Positions 57,620 to 64,000 of a stretch of DNA of 64,000 bases are shown one piece after another (the stretch's first letter is position 1; each line of letters begins with the position of its first letter). The position numbers were made by a program, and so were the translations under genes. The DNA comes from Thioclava atlantica (GTDB taxonomy: Bacteria > Pseudomonadota > Alphaproteobacteria > Rhodobacterales > Rhodobacteraceae): NCBI RefSeq assembly GCF_000737065.1, contig NZ_AQRC01000015.1, forward strand, positions 1 through 64,000. The letters are read 5' to 3'. The notes beneath the pieces were generated by a model that saw nothing but the letters and a program-made list of their open reading frames with translations, had not been told where the DNA came from and searched no databases.

Positions 57620-58846
57620 ATGACGGTCGAGCTCGAACCCCAGGCGAAAGAACGGCCCGCCGCCCTTCGGCCAGCCCGGCCGCGCGGGCGGAAATTCCGG
57701 CTATCGTGGCCGGAGAACAGGCCGCCCGCGGTCGCGGCCTTCGCCGGTGTCACCTTCCTGCCGGTGCCCGTTCTGGTGCTGGCCGCCATCTTCGGCGGGC
57801 TCGCGGGCTGGGTCGCGCTCATCTGGATCGCACTGTGCCTGATCCTGCTCGACGAGGCGATCGCGCGCGCCGCGCCCGATGCGCCCGAGGGCATGGAGTT
57901 TCCCGCCGCGGACGGGCTCTCGATCGCGCTCGCCCTCGCCCATTTCGGCCTTCTTGTTCTCGCGGTGGCGGCGCTTTCGGGCCATACCCTGCTGGAAGGT
58001 CCGAGCGGCATCGCGGTCTGGATCGCTTTCGGGATGTTCTTCGGGCAGGTCTCGAACGCCAATGCGCATGAGTTGATCCATCGCACCGACAAACGGCTCT
58101 TCCAGCTTGGCAAATGGGTCTATGTCTCGCTGCTCTACGGGCATCACACCTCCGCCCATCGCCTCGTGCATCACCGTTTCGTCGCGACCCCCGACGACCC
58201 GAATTCGGCGCATCTGGGCGAGAGCTTCTGGGCCTTCGCGCCCCGGGCATGGAAGGGCGCCTTCGTCGCCGGTTACGAGATGGAGCGCCAGCGCGCCGCG
58301 CGCCTGCGCCCGCCCGGTCCCGGCGCCCCGCTCCGGCAGCGCCTGCGGGCGCGGCTGACGCGGCTCGGCCCCTATCCGAGCTATCTTCTCGGCGGGCTGT
58401 GGTTCGTGCTGGCCTTCGCGCTCCTCTTCGGCTGGGAGGGCGCGCTCGCCTATCTCTCGCTCTGCCTCTACGCGCAGATCCAGATCCTGCTGGCCGATTA
58501 CGTGCAGCATTACGGGCTCGAACGCAAACGCCGCGGCGATGGCGGTTACGAGCCGGTCGGGCCGCGCCACAGCTGGGACGCGCCGCATCCGCTGACCTCG
58601 CTCTGGATGCTCAACGCGCCTCGCCATTCCGACCACCATGCCCATCCCGCACGGGTCTACCCGGCCCTGCGCCTCGGCGATACGGACCAGGATCCGCGGC
58701 CGATCCTGCCCCGCTCGCTGCCCGCGATGGCCGCGCTCGCGCTCGTGCCGCCGCTCTGGCGCCGGGTGATGGACCGCCGGGTCAAGGCGCTCGGCCGGGC
58801 CCCGAGGGTCACCCCTAGGAAAGTCGGGCGCAATCTGGCAGGCTGA
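57620..58846 (+). CDS. AlkB-like membrane-bound non-haem di-iron monooxygenase
   Basis: 408-residue integral-membrane protein of the alkane 1-monooxygenase/fatty-acid hydroxylase superfamily. ATG at 57620 is used; a longer frame upstream runs antisense to the YhhN gene. Six hydrophobic segments precede and separate the His boxes: H150-ELI-H154, H175-H176-x3-H180-x3-H184-H185, DYVQHYGLE at about 293-301, and R335-HSDHH at 336-340. The canonical AlkB second box EHxxGHH reads AHRLVHH here, so alkane specificity is uncertain. No rubredoxin or rubredoxin reductase gene is adjacent. Confidence 0.87.
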   Translation: MTVELEPQAKERPAALRPARPRGRKFRLSWPENRPPAVAAFAGVTFLPVPVLVLAAIFGGLAGWVALIWIALCLILLDEAIARAAPDAPEGMEFPAADGLSIALALAHFGLLVLAVAALSGHTLLEGPSGIAVWIAFGMFFGQVSNANAHELIHRTDKRLFQLGKWVYVSLLYGHHTSAHRLVHHRFVATPDDPNSAHLGESFWAFAPRAWKGAFVAGYEMERQRAARLRPPGPGAPLRQRLRARLTRLGPYPSYLLGGLWFVLAFALLFGWEGALAYLSLCLYAQIQILLADYVQHYGLERKRRGDGGYEPVGPRHSWDAPHPLTSLWMLNAPRHSDHHAHPARVYPALRLGDTDQDPRPILPRSLPAMAALALVPPLWRRVMDRRVKALGRAPRVTPRKVGRNLAG

Positions 58847-58876
58847 GCGCGATCTTTGTTAGGAGCCTCGCCGCCC

Positions 58877-59290
58877 ATGCGCCAGATCCTCTCCCCCCTG
58901 ATCCTCTGCCTCGCCCTGCCCGGCGCCGCGCTGGCGCAGACCGATCTGGGCCCGCCGCTCACCGCCGAGCAGTTCGATGCCCGCACGCAGGGCCGCACGA
59001 TCACCTATTCCGCCTTCGGCCAGCCCTACGGGACCGAGCAATACAAGCCCGGGCGCAAGGTCGTCTGGGCCTTCACGGAAAGCGAATGCAAGGAGGGCGA
59101 CTGGTATCAGAGCGGCCCCTATATCTGCTTCGATTACGGCGCCCCGGTCCCGCTGCAATGCTGGACCTTCTACGACACGGCGGAGGGGCTCGTGGCGAAA
59201 TTCAAGGACGACCCGGGGAGCGAGCCGCTGGTCTCGCTGGCCGAGAGCCCCGAGCCGTTGAGGTGTCAGGGCCCGGATGTCGGCGTCTGA
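58877..59290 (+). CDS. Secreted hypothetical protein with four cysteines
   Basis: 137-residue protein. ATG at 58877 gives a clear Sec signal peptide (MRQILSPLILCLALPGAALA, cleavage after ALA). The mature part has four cysteines (TESECKEG, YICFDYG, LQCWTFYD, LRCQG) likely forming two disulfides. I do not recognise a named family. Probably periplasmic. It follows the AlkB-like gene by about 30 bases and may be co-transcribed. Confidence 0.75.
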   Translation: MRQILSPLILCLALPGAALAQTDLGPPLTAEQFDARTQGRTITYSAFGQPYGTEQYKPGRKVVWAFTESECKEGDWYQSGPYICFDYGAPVPLQCWTFYDTAEGLVAKFKDDPGSEPLVSLAESPEPLRCQGPDVGV

Positions 59291-59309
59291 GCGGCCGGAG
59301 AACGTCGCA

Positions 59310-59440
59310 AGGGAGCGCCGCCCCCTCTTTCCTGTCGGAAATTCACCCCCGGGGTATTTTCCCCAGGTGAAGCGCCCTCCATTCACCTAGATCGCAATAC
59401 CCCGGGGGAGCGGCGAAGCCGCGGGGGCAGCGCCCCCCCC
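59310..59440. repeat. Nested palindromic intergenic repeat, copy F (variant core)
   Basis: Arms ATTCACCCCCGGGGTATTTT (59341-59360) and AATACCCCGGGGGAG (59396-59410). The inner GGAGCATTTGG arm is replaced by CAGGTGAA/TTCACCT. Outer hairpins GGGAGCGCCGCCCCC and AGCGGCGAAGCCGC-GGGGGCAGCGCCCCC are present. It lies between convergent genes. Confidence 0.78.
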
Positions 59441-59509
59441 TGTGATCGTCAATTCCCGCACCCGGCGACGGAGGAAGCCGCGCGCCGTTCCCGCTCGGAC
59501 ACTGTTCGG

Positions 59510-61099
59510 TCAGAACAGGCTCCCCTGATCGGGGCCGGGATCGGTTTTCTTCTTCTGCGGTTTCGGCTTGGCCGGGGCCGTGGACGCACCACCGCCGCCC
59601 GGAATGACCGAAAGCCGCCCATCGGCGAATTCGATCTCGAGCCCGGGCTGCCTGGCCGCGACCGCCTCGCTGGTGACCACGCCCTCGGGACCGCGCACCA
59701 CCGCGTAGCCGCGTCTGAGCGTTTCGGTATAGCCCAGGGTCTGGCGCATCCGGTCGAGCCGGGAGAGCCGCTCTTCCAGCGCCTCGAGGCGCAGCCGGGG
59801 CGCCCGATCGAGCCGCTCGGCAAGGCCCGCCAGCCGCTCCGCGCCTTCGCGATTGCGCCGCTGCGCATCCGTCAACATCCGCGCCCGCGACGCCTCGAGC
59901 CGCCGCGTGAGCTGCGTCAGATCCTGCCCCGCCCGGCGCAGCCTGGCGCCCGGCGCGGGCCGCAGCCGGGCGGCGAAACCGTCCACCTCGCGCGAGCGGT
60001 CGCGGATGAAGCGCCGCAACAGGTTGGGCGAGATCTGGGCGGCGAGCGGTGCGAAGCGCGTGCCCTTGCGCAGCACCAGGGTGCGCAGCGCCGGGCTCAG
60101 CCGCTCGCCCCACATGTCGAAGCGTTGCCGCGCGGGCTGCACCAGCGTCTCGGGCCGGCCGAGACCCCGCGCCAGATCGCGCAGCCTCTGGTCGCGCTGC
60201 TCGAGCCGTCCGCGCGCCGCCCGTGCCATGCGCGCCTGCGCCTCCGAGAGCCAGGCGGCGAGTTCGGCGCGCACCGGCACCGCCATCTCGGCCGCTGCCG
60301 TGGGCGTAGGCGCGCGCCGATCCGAGGCATAGTCGATCAAGGTGGTGTCGGTCTCGTGTCCCACCGCCGAGATCAGCGGGATCGCACTCTCCGCCGCCGC
60401 GCGCACGACCTCTTCCTCGTTGAACCCCCACAGGTCCTCGATCGATCCGCCGCCGCGCGCGACGATGATCAGGTCGGGCCGAGGGATCGGACCGCCGGGC
60501 GGCAGCGCGTTGAAGCCGCGGATCGCGCGGGCGACCTCGGGGGCGCAGGCCTGTCCCTGGACCGCGACGGGCCAGATCAGGACGTGGCGCGGGAAGCGGT
60601 CGCGCAACCGGTGCAGGATGTCGCGGATCACCGCGCCCGAGGGCGAGGTCACCACCCCGATCACCTGAGGCAGCCACGGGATCGGTTTCTTGCGGCCGGC
60701 ATCGAACAGCCCCTCGGCCGCGAGCGCCTTGCGCCGCGCCTCGAGCATCGCCATCAGTGCGCCGGCCCCCGCAGGCTCCACATCGTCCACGATGAGCTGG
60801 TATTTCGACTGGCCCGCGAAGGTCGTCATCCGCCCCGTGGCGATCACCTCCATCCCCTCTTCGGGGCGCACCCGCATCCGGGCGACCTGCCCTTTCCAGC
60901 TGACGGCGGCGATCACCGAGCGATCGTCCTTGAGGTCGAAATACATGTGACCCGAGCGCGGCAGCGAGACGCGGCCGACCTCGCCGCGCACCCGGACCCG
61001 GCCGAATTCGCCCTCGATCACCCGTTTCACCGCCCCCGAGAGTTCGGACACGGTATAGTCATGGGCGTTCGTTCCGCCGTCGTCTTCGAGAAGGTCCAT
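59510..61099 (-). CDS. xseA: Exodeoxyribonuclease VII large subunit
   Basis: Catalytic subunit of ExoVII, which degrades single-stranded DNA. Start MDLLEDDGGTNAHDYTVSEL at 61099 gives 529 residues. An N-terminal OB domain (YTVSELSGAVKRVIEGEFGRVRVRGEVG) and the catalytic domain (IGVVTSPSGAVIRDILHRLRDRFP, DLIIVARGGGSIEDLWGFNEE, ISAVGHETDTTLIDYASDRRAPTPTAAAE) are intact. The arginine-rich coiled-coil part is followed by a basic tail ending in DQGSLF. xseB is not in the window. Divergent from purD. Confidence 0.96.
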   Translation of the reverse strand: MDLLEDDGGTNAHDYTVSELSGAVKRVIEGEFGRVRVRGEVGRVSLPRSGHMYFDLKDDRSVIAAVSWKGQVARMRVRPEEGMEVIATGRMTTFAGQSKYQLIVDDVEPAGAGALMAMLEARRKALAAEGLFDAGRKKPIPWLPQVIGVVTSPSGAVIRDILHRLRDRFPRHVLIWPVAVQGQACAPEVARAIRGFNALPPGGPIPRPDLIIVARGGGSIEDLWGFNEEEVVRAAAESAIPLISAVGHETDTTLIDYASDRRAPTPTAAAEMAVPVRAELAAWLSEAQARMARAARGRLEQRDQRLRDLARGLGRPETLVQPARQRFDMWGERLSPALRTLVLRKGTRFAPLAAQISPNLLRRFIRDRSREVDGFAARLRPAPGARLRRAGQDLTQLTRRLEASRARMLTDAQRRNREGAERLAGLAERLDRAPRLRLEALEERLSRLDRMRQTLGYTETLRRGYAVVRGPEGVVTSEAVAARQPGLEIEFADGRLSVIPGGGGASTAPAKPKPQKKKTDPGPDQGSLF

Positions 61100-61108
61100 C
61101 AGCCCGCC

Positions 61109-61137
61109 TTGCCTCAATCTTCCGTGCAGCTTAGAAG
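61109..61137 (+). promoter_or_regulatory. Candidate promoter of purD
   Basis: TTGCCT (61109-61114), 17-nt spacer, TAGAAG (61132-61137), 30 bases before the ATG. Confidence 0.58.
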
Positions 61138-61167
61138 GCCGCAACGGCAAGGCCAAGGGGGCAGCAG

Positions 61168-62430
61168 ATGAACATTCTGGTTCTGGGCGGCGGCGGGCGC
61201 GAACATGCGCTGGCCTGGGCGATCAAGCAAAACCCGAAATGCGACCGGCTGATCGTGGCGCCGGGCAATGCGGGTATCGCCGAGATCGCCGAATGCGCCG
61301 CGATCGACCCTTGCGATGCGGGTGCGGTGCTCGAACTGTGCGAAGCGAATGCGGTCGATTTCGTGGTGATCGGCCCCGAGGCGCCCCTTGCGGCGGGCGT
61401 GGCCGATGCGCTGCGCGCGCAGGACATCCTGACCTTCGGCCCCTCCGCGGAGGCCGCGAAGCTCGAGGCCTCGAAGGCCTTCACCAAGGAGATCTGCGAC
61501 GCCTGCAACGCGCCGACCGCGGCCTATGCCCGCTTTGCGGAAGCCGAGGCAGCCAGGGACTATGTGCGCACCCAAGGGGCCCCGATCGTCGTCAAGGCCG
61601 ACGGGCTCGCCGCGGGCAAGGGCGTGATCGTCGCGATGACGCTCGACGAGGCGCTGAGCGGCATCGACGAGATTTTCGGCGGTGCCTTCGGCGCGGCCGG
61701 GGCCGAAGTGGTGATCGAGGAATTCATGGAGGGCGAGGAAGCCTCGCTCTTCGTGCTCTGTGACGGAACCGACATCCTCGCCGTGGGCGGCGCGCAGGAC
61801 CACAAGCGCGTCGGCGAAGGCGATACCGGCCCCAATACCGGCGGCATGGGCGCCTATTCCCCCGCCCCCGTTCTGAGCGCCGAGATCGAAGCCGAAGCGC
61901 TCGAGGACATCGTGCGCCCGACCGTCGCCGAGATGGCGCGCCGCGGCACGCCGTTCCAGGGCGTGCTCTATGCCGGGCTGATGATCAAGGACGGCCAGCC
62001 GCGGCTCGTCGAATACAATGTCCGCTTCGGCGATCCGGAATGCCAGGTGCTGATGCTGCGGCTGGGCGCACAGGTGCTCGACCTGCTGGTCGCCTGCGCC
62101 GAGGGCCGCCTGGGCGAGGTACGCGCGCAATGGGCGCCCGATCACGCGATGACGGTGGTGATGGCGGCAAAGGGCTATCCGGGTGCCTACGAGAAAGGCT
62201 CGGCAATCCGCGGGCTCGACAGCTTGCCCGATGACAGCCATCACATGGTCTTCCACGCCGGCACCTCGGAAAAGGACGGCCAGCTCGTCGCCACCGGGGG
62301 GCGGGTGCTCAACGTGACCGCGCGCGGCGCGAGCCTGCGCGAAGCGCGCGATCGCGCCTATGCGATGGTCGACGCGATCGACTGGCCCGACGGGTTCTGC
62401 CGCCGCGATATCGGCTGGCGCGCGCTCTGA
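61168..62430 (+). CDS. purD: Phosphoribosylamine--glycine ligase
   Basis: Second step of purine synthesis: joins phosphoribosylamine and glycine using ATP. 420-residue ATP-grasp enzyme with MNILVLGGGGREHALAWAI, VIGPEAPLAAGVADAL, APIVVKADGLAAGKGVIVA, EEFMEGEEASLFVLCDG, DHKRVGEGDTGPNTGGMGAY and YNVRFGDPECQVLMLRL. Ends EALCRRDIGWRAL-like. No frameshift. Divergent from xseA with 68 bases between. Confidence 0.97.
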   Translation: MNILVLGGGGREHALAWAIKQNPKCDRLIVAPGNAGIAEIAECAAIDPCDAGAVLELCEANAVDFVVIGPEAPLAAGVADALRAQDILTFGPSAEAAKLEASKAFTKEICDACNAPTAAYARFAEAEAARDYVRTQGAPIVVKADGLAAGKGVIVAMTLDEALSGIDEIFGGAFGAAGAEVVIEEFMEGEEASLFVLCDGTDILAVGGAQDHKRVGEGDTGPNTGGMGAYSPAPVLSAEIEAEALEDIVRPTVAEMARRGTPFQGVLYAGLMIKDGQPRLVEYNVRFGDPECQVLMLRLGAQVLDLLVACAEGRLGEVRAQWAPDHAMTVVMAAKGYPGAYEKGSAIRGLDSLPDDSHHMVFHAGTSEKDGQLVATGGRVLNVTARGASLREARDRAYAMVDAIDWPDGFCRRDIGWRAL

Positions 62431-62439
62431 TCCGATCCT

Positions 62440-62682
62440 GCGGAGGGGGCGCTGCCCCCGCTCGCGTCCCGCGAGCCCCCCGGGATATTTGAAGCATTTG
62501 GAAGCGAAAACGCCCGGCTCGTTCCTCGGCGGCAAGCGCAAGCCGGGCCATCCCAAGGCTCGGTCTTCGGCGTCCCCGCCTGCGTCGCGAGACGCTCGGA
62601 AAAGACCTTCGTGCTTCCAAATGCCCCAAAATATCCCGGGGGTGAGGCGCGATGGCGCCGAGGGGGCAGCGCCCCCTTCCGC
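62440..62682. repeat. Nested palindromic intergenic repeat, copy G (large loop)
   Basis: Arms CCCCCCGGGATATTTGAAGC (62475-62494), continuing to GGAAG, and CTTCCAAATGCCCC (62613-62626), continuing to CCCGGGGG, flank about 107 bases. That interior carries its own CCCGGCT/AGCCGGG inverted pair (62513-62519 with 62541-62547). Outer hairpins GGGGGCGCTGCCCCC (62445-62459) and GGGGGCAGCGCCCCC (62662-62676). Convergent purD/soxG junction. Confidence 0.8.
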
Positions 62683-63234
62683 TCAGAACAGCTCGGAGCC
62701 GGGCCGCGCGGAGACCTCGAGCAGCCCCATCACATAGCCCGCGACCGAGCGGAAGGAGATCAGCGTGATCTCTTCGGGGCCCGAACGCCAGAAGGAGCCG
62801 GCCACCTGTGCGATGCGGGTGCGGCGGATCTCGCCCATCGGAAGGCTCGCGATATCGGCGGGCGAGAGCTTCATCACCACCTGATCGGCCTTCCCGCCGC
62901 GGATCGTGAACAGCGCGCGGGCATCCGAGACATTCGCGACAAGCGCATGCTCGCCCGCCAGCGCCTGCGCGAGTGTCGCGGTCAGATCCGGTGCCGCGTC
63001 ATGGGCGCAGATCAGCAGAAGCTCGTCCGGGTTCATCCACGCGATGGAGCGGCCCGCCACCTGCTCGATCCTGCGAGCTTCCGGCACGGGCAGGCCCTGC
63101 GCCTTGAGCGCCCTGGCCAAGGGCTTGCCCGCGAGATCGCCGCGGATCGTGATCATGCCGGTCGGCCCGGCCTCGGCGACAGTGACGAAACCCTGATGCG
63201 ACTTGCCCTGAAGGGCGCTGACGGGTTCAGACAT
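62683..63234 (-). CDS. soxG: Sarcosine oxidase gamma subunit
   Basis: Smallest structural subunit (183 residues here) of the heterotetrameric sarcosine oxidase, which oxidatively demethylates sarcosine to glycine with tetrahydrofolate. Features: VAEAGPTGMITIRGDLAGKPLARALKAQGL, AWMNPDELLLICAHDAAPDLTATLAQAL and FTIRGGKADQVVMKLSPADIASLPMGEIRRTRIAQV, a folate-binding GcvT-like fold. Its start overlaps the soxA stop by 8 nt, the classical soxBDAG order. Confidence 0.92.
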   Translation of the reverse strand: MSEPVSALQGKSHQGFVTVAEAGPTGMITIRGDLAGKPLARALKAQGLPVPEARRIEQVAGRSIAWMNPDELLLICAHDAAPDLTATLAQALAGEHALVANVSDARALFTIRGGKADQVVMKLSPADIASLPMGEIRRTRIAQVAGSFWRSGPEEITLISFRSVAGYVMGLLEVSARPGSELF

Positions 63235-64000
63235 CCTGCTTCTCCCCCTCCTTGTCGTAGAAGCACGTCTCGACGATCCGCGCCTTGATCTGGGTCTCGC
63301 CCTCGCCGGTGAACTCGATCACCTCGCCCATTCGGTCGGGGCCGTTCAGCACCAGCCCCAATGCGATCCCCTTGCCGATCGTGGGCGAGTAATAGGTCGA
63401 GGTCACGCGGCCCTGGGTGTTGCGCTGGCCGTTTGCATTGTAGCCCTCGGCGGGCGCATGGGAGCCATCGGGGATCACCGAGCCATCAAGCGTTTCGAGC
63501 CCCACCAGCTTCCAGCGGTTCGGGTCGGTCATGTGGGACCGCTCCTGCGCGCGTTTGCCCAGGAAGTCGGCCTTCTTCTTCGAGATCGCCCAGCTCAGGC
63601 CCAGATCCTGCGGGATCACCGTGCCGTCGGTCTCGTCGCCGATCATGATGAACCCCTTCTCGGCGCGCATCACATGGAGCGCCTCGGTGCCGTAGGGCAT
63701 CACGCCAAGCGCCTCGCCTTCGGCCATCAACGTCTCCCAGAGCGCGAGGCCCTGCGACGCCGGCACGGCGATCTCGTAGCTCAGCTCGCCAGAGAAGGAG
63801 ATCCGGAAGATGCGGGCGTCGAAATCGCCAAGCTTGCCTTCGGCCCAGTGCATGAAGGGCAGCGCCTCTTTCGACACGTCCATGCCGCCCAAGCGTTCGA
63901 GCAACGCGCGCGCTTTCGGGCCGACCACGGCGATCTGGGCAAATTGCTCGGTGAGGTTGGCCACATAGACCTTCCAGTCCCACCATTCGCATTGCAGCCA
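63227..64000 (-). CDS. soxA: Sarcosine oxidase alpha subunit, C-terminal part (cut by window edge)
   Basis: The last 258 codons of soxA, continuing past the right edge (the in-frame codon at the edge is TGG, reading WLQCEWWDWKVYVANLTEQ). The visible region is the aminomethyltransferase-like C-terminal domain: FAQIAVVGPKARALLERLGGMDVSKEALPFMHW, SGELSYEIAVPASQGLALWETLM, EALHVMRAEKGFIMIGDETDGTVIPQDLGLSW and KADFLGKRAQERSHM. The apparent internal start at 63964 is not the true start. N-terminal NAD/FAD domains and soxB/soxD lie outside. Confidence 0.95.
   Translation of the reverse strand, partial: WLQCEWWDWKVYVANLTEQFAQIAVVGPKARALLERLGGMDVSKEALPFMHWAEGKLGDFDARIFRISFSGELSYEIAVPASQGLALWETLMAEGEALGVMPYGTEALHVMRAEKGFIMIGDETDGTVIPQDLGLSWAISKKKADFLGKRAQERSHMTDPNRWKLVGLETLDGSVIPDGSHAPAEGYNANGQRNTQGRVTSTYYSPTIGKGIALGLVLNGPDRMGEVIEFTGEGETQIKARIVETCFYDKEGEKQDV

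Overview
The window is a stretch of high-GC alphaproteobacterial chromosome, most likely from Rhodobacterales (Rhodobacteraceae or Paracoccaceae). The grounds are the gene neighbourhoods (argS-SPOR-nagZ-scpA-scpB, plsX-fabH-ihfA-merR, ftsY-EamA-yciB, aerobic cobS/cobT, sarcosine oxidase soxA-soxG), the rRNA leader on the left edge, the RamB/ScfR-like site at malate synthase, and candidate promoters of the form TTGNNN-N17-TAGNNN. It is gene-dense and almost all housekeeping. I see no insertion sequence, prophage, integrase or CRISPR array.

Layout. 1-250: promoter and leader of an rRNA operon whose 16S gene lies just outside the left edge (minus strand). 0.4-3.1 kb: phosphatidylethanolamine synthesis (pssA, psd), then ribosomal proteins rpsI and rplM. 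3.3-9.1 kb: a hotdog thioesterase, a crotonase homologue lacking the catalytic glutamates, proB-obgE, two GNAT acetyltransferases and rpmA-rplU, with L21 carrying an extra C-terminal helix-hairpin-helix domain. 9.3-13.7 kb: CaiB/AMACR-type CoA enzyme, ABC-F ATPase, OlsB-like acyltransferase, BamE. 13.8-18.3 kb (plus strand): yceD-rpmF-plsX-fabH-ihfA-merR, linking ribosome, fatty-acid and nucleoid functions. 18.3-21.3 kb: tRNA-Pro(GGG), a dCTP-deaminase-like enzyme, an FAD monooxygenase and DksA. 21.5-23.1 kb: a MoxR ATPase, then a visibly AT-rich gene encoding a HEPN-type protein, the only clear candidate for horizontally acquired DNA. 23.1-28.7 kb: condensin scpAB, nagZ, SPOR protein and argS. 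28.8-34.9 kb: glcG-glcB (glyoxylate metabolism), pepN and a small membrane protein. 35-39.3 kb: gatB, DUF808, J-domain protein, DUF4177. 39.5-43.3 kb: cobS and cobT (aerobic cobaltochelatase) split by an opposing FMN reductase. 43.3-50.8 kb: Xaa-Pro peptidase, ackA plus a MaoC-phosphotransacetylase fusion, D-lactate dehydrogenase-like flavoprotein, folE2. 50.9-54.6 kb: metZ, alpha/beta hydrolase, glutathione transferase, yciB. 54.6-64 kb: DMT transporter, ftsY, lysoplasmalogenase, AlkB-like monooxygenase, xseA, purD and the soxG/soxA end of a sarcosine oxidase operon running off the right edge.

Apart from the HEPN gene, the most striking structure is a family of nested palindromic intergenic repeats. 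The core is CCCCCGGGATATTT plus a GGAGCATTTGGAA arm, mirrored, with flanking GC hairpins. There are seven recognisable copies and one remnant, and every copy sits directly 3' of at least one gene.

All calls come from reading the sequence and from knowledge of protein families. No database search was run.
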